Source: Amycolatopsis deserti | Lineage (GTDB): Bacteria > Actinomycetota > Actinomycetes > Mycobacteriales > Pseudonocardiaceae | Assembly: GCF_014653945.1 (NCBI RefSeq) | Contig: NZ_BNAU01000005.1 | Coordinates: 478,088-542,087 of the forward strand | DNA: 64,000 nt | Reading direction: 5' to 3' | Part shown: piece after piece, positions 33,322 through 41,428 of the stretch | Layout: the number at the start of each line of letters is the position of its first letter | Position numbering within the stretch: position 1 is the stretch's first letter | Position numbers and translations under genes: made by a program | Notes under the pieces: generated by a model | Told to the model about the DNA's origin: nothing | Databases searched by the model: none | Seen by the model: only the letters and a program-made list of their open reading frames with translations

Positions 33322-35159
33322 CGTCGGGCACCTTTCGCCTCGTTGCGAACCGCGGGCGTCCCGTCCACGGCCGGCACCGTCCTGGGCCGCCAGTTCGTGG
33401 CCTCGAGCCCGTGGCCGAGCGGGAACACCGGGTCCGCGCTGCCGCCCGGCAGGTCCTCGGGGTGCGCCTCGACCGCGGCCATCGACCGGGGCAGCTCGAA
33501 CGGCAGCCGGCCCTCGGGGCGGGCGTGGCCGAACACGACGTCGAGCACGGCGTCGTCGGTGGCGCCGAAGTCGGCCACCAGCGCGGCGGCGTGCTCGGCG
33601 AGTTCGGGGATCACGGCCGGCCGGTCCAGGAAGACGTCGACCACCGTCGGGACCGTGGCGGCCAGCTCCAGCAGGTGCGCGCGCTCGTCCTCGGGCAGGT
33701 CCAGCCGCCCCTGGTGGAAGAACGCCTCGGGCAACGTCCGGCGCGGCGCGTACGGGGCGGCGATGCGGACCAGGGCGTAGTCGGCGTCCGCCGGACTGTC
33801 CACAATGGTCGCGTACGCGGCTGCGGTCCCGGCGTCGACGCCTTCGACGTAGAGCCGGCACCCGGAGGGCAGCGGCAGCACGGAGTCGGTCAGCAGGGTC
33901 ATCGCCCGCCGCTGCGCCGCCGCACCGGCCGCGGCGAAGTCCTCCCGCCCGACCGTCGTCACCGCGATTTCCTCGTCCACGTATGGGTTTTCGAACAGCC
34001 CCAGCCGGAACAGGACGGTCAGCACGCGGCGCGCGGACTCGTCGATCCGGGTCTCGCTCACGCGGCCGCCGGTCACCAGGTCCGTGATCACCTCGGGGCA
34101 CCACTCGCCGCCGAACTGGTCGACGCCCGCGTCGAGCAGCATCAGGGCGCGCTCGGCGCGGTCCAGGTGCTCCACGCCCCACGCCCGCGCGGGCCACACC
34201 GTCCCGCCGGGCAGCACCGAGTCGGTGAGCAGGCCGAAGTCGGTGCAGACGACGCCGTCGTAGCCCTCGTCGCGGCGCAGCCGCCCGGCCACCACCTCGC
34301 GGTCGAAGGCGAAGCCGACCTCGGCGAGACCGGGCACCCCGACCGGGCGCCCGTAGTACGGCATGACGGCGGCCGCCCCGGCGCGCAGGGACGGGCGGAA
34401 CTGGTCGAGGTGCTGCTCGAACCGCCCGGCCGGGTAGACCTGGTCCGTGCCGTTCGCGAAGTGCGCGTCCTCGCCGCCCGCCTGCGGGCCCGCGCCCGGC
34501 CAGTGCTTGACCATGCTCGCCACGGATCCGGGGCCGAGCCGCGGGCCCTGCAGCTCCTCGACGTAGGCCCCGGCGAGGCGGCCGACCAGGTCTGGATCGG
34601 CGCCGAACGTGCCGACGGTGCGTGCCCAGCGGGGTTCGGTGGCGAGGTCGGCCATCGGGTGGGTGGCCATGCGGATGCCGACCGCGGTGTACTCGGCGCG
34701 GATGACGCGGGCGAACTCGCGCACCAGCTGTTCGTCGCCGATCGCGCCGAACCCGAGCGGCTCCGGCCAGCGCGAGCAGCCGCCGTCGGCGACCGAAGTG
34801 AGCGGGTTGTCGTTGGCCGAGTGGCGCGGATCGGACGAGACGAGTACGGGGATGCCGAGACGGCTGCGGGCGGCGAGGTCCTGCAGGCGGTTGTGCCAGC
34901 GGGCCAGCGGCCCGGCGGCGACCGGCGCCATCAGGGTGAGGCAGCGCAGGTGCTTGTCCCGCACGGATTCCGTGGTCGGGGCGGTGGGCATGATGCCGAC
35001 CGACTCCTCGACGAACCCGCCGTCCGGCGTCACGGCGACCGGCGCGTGGCACAGCAACCCGGCCTTCTCGGCGAGGGTCATCCGGCCGAGGAGGTCTGCG
35101 ACGCGCTCCTCGATCGGGCGGTCCGGATCCTTGTAGGGCACCAGCATGGGAGCGAGCAT
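33318..35159 (-). CDS. Glycoside hydrolase family 3 protein
   Basis: A 613-residue GH3 enzyme lacking a signal peptide, so probably cytosolic. The N-terminal barrel has the Lys-His pair KHWPGAG at 218-224 and the nucleophile-like Asp307 in VVCTDFG; the C-terminal alpha/beta sandwich (about 430-570) carries the second domain. GH3 members are beta-glucosidases, N-acetylglucosaminidases or xylosidases. TDFG here replaces the common SDW motif. ATG 35159 is favoured; ATG 35147 and an upstream frame to 35294 are possible. It is followed by a coupled sugar MFS gene, so import and hydrolysis of a glycoside is likely. Confidence 0.85.
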   Translation of the reverse strand: MLAPMLVPYKDPDRPIEERVADLLGRMTLAEKAGLLCHAPVAVTPDGGFVEESVGIMPTAPTTESVRDKHLRCLTLMAPVAAGPLARWHNRLQDLAARSRLGIPVLVSSDPRHSANDNPLTSVADGGCSRWPEPLGFGAIGDEQLVREFARVIRAEYTAVGIRMATHPMADLATEPRWARTVGTFGADPDLVGRLAGAYVEELQGPRLGPGSVASMVKHWPGAGPQAGGEDAHFANGTDQVYPAGRFEQHLDQFRPSLRAGAAAVMPYYGRPVGVPGLAEVGFAFDREVVAGRLRRDEGYDGVVCTDFGLLTDSVLPGGTVWPARAWGVEHLDRAERALMLLDAGVDQFGGEWCPEVITDLVTGGRVSETRIDESARRVLTVLFRLGLFENPYVDEEIAVTTVGREDFAAAGAAAQRRAMTLLTDSVLPLPSGCRLYVEGVDAGTAAAYATIVDSPADADYALVRIAAPYAPRRTLPEAFFHQGRLDLPEDERAHLLELAATVPTVVDVFLDRPAVIPELAEHAAALVADFGATDDAVLDVVFGHARPEGRLPFELPRSMAAVEAHPEDLPGGSADPVFPLGHGLEATNWRPRTVPAVDGTPAVRNEAKGARR

Positions 35160-35189
35160 GACGCCCGTGACCAGCGGCGTTCCACGACT

Positions 35190-35206
35190 GTGCCATTGGT
35201 TGGCAC
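35190..35206. promoter_or_regulatory. Palindromic operator upstream of GH3-MFS operon
   Basis: GTGCCA-TTGGT-TGGCAC, perfect 6-bp arms and a 5-nt centre, 31-47 nt upstream of the GH3 start in a 53-nt intergenic space. Location and symmetry suggest a repressor site; no LacI or ROK gene is adjacent. Confidence 0.5.
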
Positions 35207-35212
35207 GCCCGT

Positions 35213-35695
35213 TCAGCGCACGGCGTAGACGTCCAGCACCACCGCGTCCCGGCGGCGCAGTGCCGAGCTCACCGCGACCACGTGGTTCAGCCACGCGTAG
35301 TCCGGCGAGTCCTCGGCCGTTTCGAAGTTGATCGCGGTGCGGAAGCGGTACGTGGACGGCTCCGGGGACTGCCCGGCGAGCAACGCGGCCATCACCTCCG
35401 GCGGTCCGTGCCGCACCCCCCGGCTGGTGATCGACACCAGCGATCCGTCATCGGCCCGCGCGGTGTAGCGCGCCTCGACGCGGACCCAGCCGCCGGTGTG
35501 CACGATCTGCCAGTCCGCGCCGCCGGGCAGGATGTCCGCGGTCAGCCGCGGGCCCTCGACGCGCCCGCCGGTGATCGGCACGATCCGGCGGCGGCCGTGG
35601 GGCGTGCCGCCGAGGTCGAGCACCTCGTCCAGCGTCACCTCCGCCCTGGCGAGGAACTCCAGCTCCGGCCGTGGTGGCTGCTGCGGGGTCACCAT
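35213..35695 (-). CDS. DUF3237-family protein
   Basis: A 160-residue beta-rich protein. LEFLARAEVTLDEVLDLGGTPHGRRRIVPITGG and GADWQIVHTGGWVRVEARYTA are typical of DUF3237, often with YTARADDGSLVSITSRGVRHG. The fold is a beta barrel of unknown role, found near aromatic catabolic genes. ATG 35695 lies 14 nt after the LysR stop, so the two are likely cotranscribed and face the aromatic operon at 36736. Function unknown. Confidence 0.82.
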   Translation of the reverse strand: MVTPQQPPRPELEFLARAEVTLDEVLDLGGTPHGRRRIVPITGGRVEGPRLTADILPGGADWQIVHTGGWVRVEARYTARADDGSLVSITSRGVRHGPPEVMAALLAGQSPEPSTYRFRTAINFETAEDSPDYAWLNHVVAVSSALRRRDAVVLDVYAVR

Positions 35696-35709
35696 GGCCC
35701 GGCAAACTA

Positions 35710-36630
35710 TCAGGAATCCTGACTCAGGACAGCCGTCGCGCGGAGGACCACGTCCCGCAGGTAGCGGTGCTCGGGATCGTCGTCGTACATCGGGTGCCAC
35801 CACATCGCCTCGCGCAGCGGGCCGACCTCGAACGGGCACGGCAGGGCCCGCACACCCAGCTCGGCCGGCACCGACGCGGCCAGCCGCCGCTGCAGCAACG
35901 CGACCCGGCCGGTGCCGCGGACCAGGCCCGGCACGGTCAGGAACGTCTCGGTCACCACCTGGACGTGCGGCTCGATGCCGAGCATCCGCATCTGCCGCGC
36001 GGCGGGCGTGGACGCGGTCGGGCCGTGGTAGGTGACCACCCACGGCATCGCCTTGAGCTGCTCCACGGTCAGCTCCTCGCCGACCTCGGCGTTGTCGCTG
36101 GAGACCAGGCAGACCCAGTCGTCCAGGTACAGCTCGCGGTAGGGCAGGTCGGTGATGAACCCGTGCGGCATCAGCAGCAGGTCGTGGTTGACCAGCGCCT
36201 GGGCCGCCTGCTCGACCAGCGACGGCGTGTTGGCGGTCAGCCGCAGCCGCGTCCCGGGCGCCTCCGCGGCGAGCAGCGCGGCGATCTCCGAGCCCAGCAC
36301 CGCGACGCCGTAGTCGCTGATCAGCAGCGAGAACTCGCGGGTCGAGGACGCCGGGTCGAAGTCCGGCTCGGCGGCGAAAACCCGTTCCACACCGGTGATC
36401 GCGACCCGCACGCGTTCGGTGAGCTGCACGGCCAGCGGCGTCAGCCGGTAGGAGTTGCCGACCCGGATCAGCAGGTCGTCGCCGAAGTGGCGGCGCAGCT
36501 TGCCCAGGTGCGCGGACACCGCGGGCTGGCTCAGGCCCATCCGCTCGGCCGCCCGCGTCACGCTGCGTTCCTGCAGCAGCGCGTGCAGCGCGACCAGCAG
36601 GTTCAGGTCCAGGCTCGCGAGGTTCACCAC
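35710..36630 (-). CDS. LysR family regulator
   Basis: A 306-residue LysR protein of the NodD-like group. Residues 1-60 hold the winged helix (LNLLVALHALLQERSVTRAAERMGLSQPAVSAHLGKLRRHF in part), with a co-inducer domain from about 90. It is divergent from the cyclase/hydroxylase operon and is its likely activator. An inverted repeat ATCAG-N5-CTGAT (36641-36655) lies just upstream of its own start. The DUF3237 gene is transcribed with it. Confidence 0.92.
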   Translation of the reverse strand: MVNLASLDLNLLVALHALLQERSVTRAAERMGLSQPAVSAHLGKLRRHFGDDLLIRVGNSYRLTPLAVQLTERVRVAITGVERVFAAEPDFDPASSTREFSLLISDYGVAVLGSEIAALLAAEAPGTRLRLTANTPSLVEQAAQALVNHDLLLMPHGFITDLPYRELYLDDWVCLVSSDNAEVGEELTVEQLKAMPWVVTYHGPTASTPAARQMRMLGIEPHVQVVTETFLTVPGLVRGTGRVALLQRRLAASVPAELGVRALPCPFEVGPLREAMWWHPMYDDDPEHRYLRDVVLRATAVLSQDS

Positions 36631-36640
36631 CGCACGCTAC

Positions 36641-36655
36641 ATCAGCGACACTGAT
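36641..36655. promoter_or_regulatory. LysR-type operator in divergent region
   Basis: ATCAG-CGACA-CTGAT, a T-N11-A type dyad in the intergenic region between LysR (start 36630) and the cyclase (start 36736). A CTGATA copy at 36684 may be a second half-site. Confidence 0.5.
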
Positions 36656-36735
36656 AACGCGCATAACCGATTTCGTCTTCCCTGATACCGCCGCGGTGCC
36701 CGACAGTGGACTTCGTCGCTCGAGGAGGAACCGAC

Positions 36736-37701
36736 GTGATCCACGACCGCACCGATCCCGAAGGCGCGATCGCCGCCGCGGCCAAGCGCTGCTCCAACTG
36801 GGGCCGCTGGGGAGCCGACGACGTGCTCGGCACGCTGAACTTCCTGGACGAGGCCAAACGCCGCGAAGGCGCCGCGCTCGTCCGGCAGGGCAAGAGCTTC
36901 TCGCTGGCGCAGCGGTTCGAAGCCGGCGGCCCGCAGAAGGGCTGGCGCCGCCGCACCAACCCGGTGCACACGATGCTCGACACCGGACTGGACGCCGAAC
37001 GCGGCCAGGGCTTCCCGCACGGCCTCGGTGGCGCGGACGACGTCGTGTTCATGCCGCTGCAGGCTTCGACGCAGTGGGACGGGCTCGGCCACATCTTCGA
37101 CCACGGCACCGCCTACAACGGCCGCCGCGCGGGTGACGTCGTGACCAGCGAGGGCGACCAGGTCACCGGCATCGAGACCACCGCGGGCCGGATCGCCGGC
37201 CGCGGCGTGCTGCTCGACGTCGGGCGCGCGATCGGCACGGACGGCGAACTGCCGGACGGGTTCGCGATCACCGTCGAGCACCTGGAGGCCACGATCGCCG
37301 CGCAGGGCGAGACCGCCCGCGTCGGCCGCGGCGACCTGCTGCTGGTGCGCACCGGCCGGCTCACCCGCGCCCGCCGCGAGGGCTGGGGCGACTACGCCGG
37401 CGGCGACGCGCCCGGCCTGTCGTTCACCACCGCGGACTGGCTGCACGGCACCGAGATCGCCGGGATCGCCACCGACACCTGGGGCTTCGAGGTGCGGCCC
37501 AACGAGTTCGACGTCGCGTTCCAGCCGCTGCACCAGGTCTGCATCCCGCACATCGGCCTGTTCCTCGGCGAGATGTGGGACCTCGACGCGCTGGCCACCG
37601 ACTGCGCCGCCGACGGGGTGTACGAGTTCTTCCTCGCCGCCGACCCGATCCCGGTGACCGGCGCGGTCGGCGCCCCGGTCGCCCCTGTCGCCGTCAAGTA
37701 G
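36736..37701 (+). CDS. Cyclase family protein (metal-dependent hydrolase)
   Basis: A 321-residue protein of the cyclase/kynurenine-formamidase-like family. The metal-binding pattern QASTQWDGLGHIFDHG at about 115-130 and later GFEVRPNEFD and HQVCIPHIGLFLGE are typical; the His/Asp residues bind Zn or Mn. These enzymes hydrolyse cyclic amides, formamides or lactones. GTG 36736 has GAGGAGGA at 36722-36729. An upstream in-frame start at 36706 adds 10 residues and is less likely. It heads an operon with oxygenases, so it may open or prepare a cyclic substrate. Confidence 0.85.
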   Translation: MIHDRTDPEGAIAAAAKRCSNWGRWGADDVLGTLNFLDEAKRREGAALVRQGKSFSLAQRFEAGGPQKGWRRRTNPVHTMLDTGLDAERGQGFPHGLGGADDVVFMPLQASTQWDGLGHIFDHGTAYNGRRAGDVVTSEGDQVTGIETTAGRIAGRGVLLDVGRAIGTDGELPDGFAITVEHLEATIAAQGETARVGRGDLLLVRTGRLTRARREGWGDYAGGDAPGLSFTTADWLHGTEIAGIATDTWGFEVRPNEFDVAFQPLHQVCIPHIGLFLGEMWDLDALATDCAADGVYEFFLAADPIPVTGAVGAPVAPVAVK

Positions 37702-37709
37702 GAGTTCCC

Positions 37710-38831
37710 ATGCCAGCCGTGAACAACGTCCTGGTGGTCGGCAGCGGCCTCGCCGGGACGGCCACCGCGATCGGGCTCGCCGCGCACGGCGTCGCCGTCG
37801 ACCTGGTCGAGATCAAACCCGACGTCGCCGCCATCGGCTCCGGGATCACCTTGCAGGGCAACGCCTTGCGCGAGCTGCGCGACCTGGGCGTGTGGGAGCG
37901 GGTGCGCGCGGAAGGGTTCGGGTTCGACAGCCTCGGCCTGCGCGCGCCCGACCCCGCGGGCACCCTGCTGGTGGAGATCCCGGACGCCCGCACCGGCGGC
38001 CCCGACCTGCCCGCCACGATGGGCATGCCGCGCCCGGCGCTGGCGCGGATCCTGCTGGACCGCGCCGCCGAAACCGGGGTGAAGACCCGCTTCGGCGTCA
38101 CCGTCACCGAGCTGGAACCGGACGGCAGCGTGGTGCTCTCCGACGGCTCTTCCGGACGCTACGACCTGGTCGTCGGTGCCGACGGCATCCGGTCGTCGGT
38201 GCGCCGGATGCTCGGCATCGAGCTGGAGACCCGCGCCACCGGCATGGGTATCTGGCGCGCGTTCGGCCCGCGCCCGGCGTCGGTCACGCGCACCGACTTG
38301 TTCTACGGCGGCCCGTGCTACATCGCCGGGTACTGCCCGACCGGCGAGAACTCGCTGTACGCCTACGTCGTCGAGGACGCCCAGGACCGCTCCGCGCTGA
38401 CGCCGGACGAGCGGCTCGCCACGATGCGCGAGCTGGCCGCGGCCTACCACGGCCCGTGGGACGAGATCCGGGAGACGCTCACCGACCCGTCCCGCGTCAA
38501 CTACACCTGGTTCGAAACCCACGTGCTGCCGCCGCCGTGGAACCGCGGCCGCGTGGTGCTCATCGGCGACGCCGCGCACTCCTGCCCGCCCACCCTCGCG
38601 CAGGGCGGCGCGCAGGCCCTCGAGGACGCCGCGGTCCTCACCGAACTGCTGCTCGCCGCGGACAAGCTCGACGACGACCTGTGGCGGGCCTTCACCGACC
38701 GCCGCTACGAGCGGGCCAAGGCCGTCGTGGACGCGTCCAACCAGCTCGGCCGGTGGCTCCTCGACCACGAACAGGGCGACGTGCCGGGCCTGATGGGCCG
38801 CGTCGCCGCACTCGTCACCCAGCCCGCCTGA
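37710..38831 (+). CDS. FAD-dependent aromatic hydroxylase
   Basis: A 373-residue class A flavin monooxygenase. VVGSGLAGTATAIGLAAHG at 8-26 (GxGxxG), DLVVGADGIRSSVRRM near 150-165 and VLIGDAAHSCPPTLAQGGAQ near 278-297 (GD motif) are the three FAD motifs. It uses NAD(P)H and oxygen to hydroxylate an aromatic ring. ATG 37710 has GGAG at 37701-37704, 8 nt after the cyclase stop. It precedes an extradiol dioxygenase and likely prepares the catechol-type substrate. Confidence 0.88.
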   Translation: MPAVNNVLVVGSGLAGTATAIGLAAHGVAVDLVEIKPDVAAIGSGITLQGNALRELRDLGVWERVRAEGFGFDSLGLRAPDPAGTLLVEIPDARTGGPDLPATMGMPRPALARILLDRAAETGVKTRFGVTVTELEPDGSVVLSDGSSGRYDLVVGADGIRSSVRRMLGIELETRATGMGIWRAFGPRPASVTRTDLFYGGPCYIAGYCPTGENSLYAYVVEDAQDRSALTPDERLATMRELAAAYHGPWDEIRETLTDPSRVNYTWFETHVLPPPWNRGRVVLIGDAAHSCPPTLAQGGAQALEDAAVLTELLLAADKLDDDLWRAFTDRRYERAKAVVDASNQLGRWLLDHEQGDVPGLMGRVAALVTQPA

Positions 38832-38845
38832 TCCAGGAGGACCTC

Positions 38846-39784
38846 ATGACCGACCGACTCATCACCCACCTGCGCCACGTCGACCTCGCCGTGCCGGACC
38901 TGGCCCGGCAGCAGGACTTCTTCACCGGCGCGTGGGGCCTGACCACCGAGCACACCGACTCCGGCATCGCGTTCCTGGCCGCCGAGGGATCACCCGAACA
39001 GTACGTGATCCGGCTGCGCCAGGCCGCCGACAAGCGCATCGACCTGATCTCGTTCGGCGCCGCCACACCATCCGATGTGGACACGCTGGCCGTCCGGCTG
39101 GCGTCGTCGGGCGTGAAGCTGGTGAGCGAACCCGGCGTCATCGACACCCCCGGTGGCGGTTACGGGTTCCGGTTCTTCGACAACGAGGGCCGCACCATCG
39201 AGATCAGCGCCGACGTCGCCGTGCGCGCGCACCGCAAGATCGAGGAGGGCGAGTCGGTCCCGGTGCGGCTCTCGCACGTGGTGATCAACTCGGCCGCCCC
39301 GGAGGGCACCCGCGCGTTCTACGAGAAGCACCTCGGGTTCCGGCTCTCGGACATCCTGATGCACCCCCGGATGGGCGAGATGATGTGGTTCATGCGGGTG
39401 AACTCGTGGCACCACAGCATGGCGATCGCCCGCTGCCCGCACCCGTCGCTGCACCACGTGTCGTTCGAGATGCGCGGGCTGGACGAGTACATGCGCGGCA
39501 CCGGGCGGCTGCTGCGCGCCGGCGTGGAGAAGATCTGGGGCCCGGGCCGCCACCTGGCCGGCAACAACACGTTCAGCTACTTCCTCGACCCGCACGGCAA
39601 CACGATGGAGTACACCACCGAGCTGGAGCTGATCGACGAGGACACCTGGCACCCGCACCTCTACGACTTCAGCGACCCCGAGGTGTCCGACCAGTGGGGC
39701 ACGGCGAACGCGATGAACGAGTTCGTCGCCCAGAAGTCCTTCAACGACCCGGACAAGGGTCTGTTCGTCGCCCCGCCGGTGTGA
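38846..39784 (+). CDS. Extradiol ring-cleavage dioxygenase (VOC, two-domain type I)
   Basis: A 312-residue protein with two vicinal-oxygen-chelate modules. The catalytic C-terminal module supplies the likely Fe(II) ligands: His144 (RLSHVVINS), His203 or His204 (SLHHVSFEM) and Glu255 (GNTMEYTTE). This fits BphC/HpcD-like enzymes that cleave catechols next to the hydroxyls. ATG 38846 has AGGAGG upstream, 14 nt after the hydroxylase stop. Ring cleavage would feed the FAH-type and alpha/beta hydrolases further on. Confidence 0.88.
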   Translation: MTDRLITHLRHVDLAVPDLARQQDFFTGAWGLTTEHTDSGIAFLAAEGSPEQYVIRLRQAADKRIDLISFGAATPSDVDTLAVRLASSGVKLVSEPGVIDTPGGGYGFRFFDNEGRTIEISADVAVRAHRKIEEGESVPVRLSHVVINSAAPEGTRAFYEKHLGFRLSDILMHPRMGEMMWFMRVNSWHHSMAIARCPHPSLHHVSFEMRGLDEYMRGTGRLLRAGVEKIWGPGRHLAGNNTFSYFLDPHGNTMEYTTELELIDEDTWHPHLYDFSDPEVSDQWGTANAMNEFVAQKSFNDPDKGLFVAPPV

Positions 39785-39794
39785 GGAGTTCCTG

Positions 39795-40745
39795 ATGCGT
39801 TTCGCGACCTGTTCGCTGGACGGCGTGGTCCGGGCCGGAGTCGTGGCCGGCGACGGCATCCACCCGCTACCGCCCGGAGTGACGGTGCTCGACCTGGTGC
39901 GATCGGGTCTTCCGGCCGCGCTGGAGGCGGGTTCGGCCGTCCTGGGCGAACCGCCGGTGCCGCTGGACCGCGTGCGGTTGCTGCCGCCGCTGGAGCCGCC
40001 GACCGTGCGGGACTTCGTCGCGTTCGAAGAGCACGTGGAGGGCGTGGTCGCCAGCGTCTCCGGCGGGTCCGGGGTCGTGCCGCAGTGGTACGAGGCGCCC
40101 ACGTTCTACTTCACCAACCCGTACGCGCTGCTCGGCGCGTTCGACGACGTGCCGGTGCCGCCGGGGTCGTCGTTGTTCGACTTCGAGCTGGAGGTCGCGG
40201 CGGTGGTCGGCCGGGACGGGTCGTCGCTGACGCCGGAGCAGGTGGAGATCTTCGGCTACACGGTGTTGAACGACTGGTCGGCGCGCGATCTGCAGCGGCG
40301 CGAGATGAAGGTGCAGCTCGGGCCGGCGAAGGGCAAGGACTCCGCGACGACGCTCGGGCCGTGGCTGGTGACCGCCGACGAGCTGGAGTCCTATCGCGAC
40401 GGTGACGGGTTCCTGGAGCTGGACCTGCGGGTGTCGGTGAACGGCACCGAGATCGGGCAGGACCTGTTGTCCAACATGAGCTGGCCGTTCGAGGAGCTGG
40501 TCGCCTACGCCTCGCGTGGCACGTGGGTGCGGGCCGGGGACGTGCTGGGCTCCGGGACCTGCGGCAACGGCGGGTGCCTCGCCGAGCTGTGGGGCCGGGG
40601 GCGGGATGTGCCGCCGTTGGCGCCGGGTGACGTCGTGGAGATGACCGTCGAGGGCATCGGCACGATCCGGAACACCGTGGTGGCCGGTGTGGAACTGCCT
40701 CCGGTGCGGCCGGCGCGGGCCCGGCCGCGGAAGCGCGAGCGATGA
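39795..40745 (+). CDS. Fumarylacetoacetate hydrolase family protein
   Basis: A 316-residue protein with the FAH fold: FYFTNPYALLGAFDDVPVPP at about 104-123, the metal ExE in FDFELEVAAVVG and GYTVLNDWSARDLQRREM. Family members hydrate, decarboxylate or hydrolyse ring-cleavage products such as 2-hydroxy-dienoates or acylpyruvates. ATG 39795 has GAGGAG upstream. It overlaps the SDR remnant by 4 nt (ATGA), so the SDR was part of this operon before it broke. Confidence 0.9.
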   Translation: MRFATCSLDGVVRAGVVAGDGIHPLPPGVTVLDLVRSGLPAALEAGSAVLGEPPVPLDRVRLLPPLEPPTVRDFVAFEEHVEGVVASVSGGSGVVPQWYEAPTFYFTNPYALLGAFDDVPVPPGSSLFDFELEVAAVVGRDGSSLTPEQVEIFGYTVLNDWSARDLQRREMKVQLGPAKGKDSATTLGPWLVTADELESYRDGDGFLELDLRVSVNGTEIGQDLLSNMSWPFEELVAYASRGTWVRAGDVLGSGTCGNGGCLAELWGRGRDVPPLAPGDVVEMTVEGIGTIRNTVVAGVELPPVRPARARPRKRER

Positions 40746-41342
40746 AGGTCGCGGGCAAAGTCGTCATCGTGACCGGCGCCGGTCGGGGGCAGGGCGCGGT
40801 GGAGGCTCGGCTGCTGGCCGAGGAGGGCGCGCGGGTGATCGGCGTGGACCTCGGCCCGGCGCCGGCGGAACCGTTGCCCGGAGTCGAATACGCGCGGCTC
40901 GACGTCACCGACGCGGCGGGCTGGTCCGCGCTGGTGTCCCGGCTGGACCGGGTGGACGGGCTGGTCGCCAACGCCGGGATCACCTGGCGGGCGCGGCTGG
41001 ACGAGGTCGATCCGGGCGACCTGGCGCGGGTGCACGACGTGAACGTCGGTGGCGTGGTCCGGGCGATCCAGGCGGTGCTGTCGGTGATGCCGGCGGGGCG
41101 GGTCGATCGTGACGGTGGGCTCGGTCGCGGCGCTGACCGGGCACTACCCGCTCGCGTACACGGTGAGCAAGTGGTCGCTGCGCGGGCTGACCCGGGCGGC
41201 GTGCCTGGAGCTGGGCGCTCGCGGGATCCGGGTCAACGCCGTGCACCCGGGTTACATCGAGACGCCGATGACCGCGTCGGCCCCGGCGGCGTTCCGGGAG
41301 GCGAACATCGCCGAAACACCGTTGGGCCGCACGGTGGCATGA
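40742..41342 (+). pseudogene. Short-chain dehydrogenase/reductase with frameshift and lost C-terminus
   Basis: The first part encodes an SDR: VVIVTGAGRGQGAVEARLL (TGxxxGxG) and GLVANAGITWR. Near 41095-41098 the run GGGG is one G longer than needed. Frame 1 then leaves the family, while the next frame (from 41109) continues TVGSVAALTGHYPLAYTVSK with the catalytic YxxxK, then IRVNAVHPGYIETPM. Removing one G restores a continuous SDR. The restored product would end at the TGA at 41340, about 200 residues, some 45-50 short of a usual SDR, without the C-terminal oligomerisation segment. Two independent lesions suggest a real pseudogene; a sequencing error could explain only the first. Confidence 0.8.
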
Positions 41343-41428
41343 AATCGATCAGTGACTCTCTTGTGAAAGGCCCGCCCGCCGGCCCACCACCCTCAACGGA
41401 CACGCTCCGCGTGGCTGAAAGGAATTCA

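Noticed and set aside
36706-36735. Earlier start for the cyclase at 36706
   Set aside because: It lacks a ribosome site and adds residues not seen in the family, while GTG 36736 has GAGGAGGA at good spacing.
41343-41428. Short coding segment between SDR remnant and hydrolase
   Set aside because: No frame resumes the SDR C-terminus and no ORF with a ribosome site exists other than the hydrolase start.
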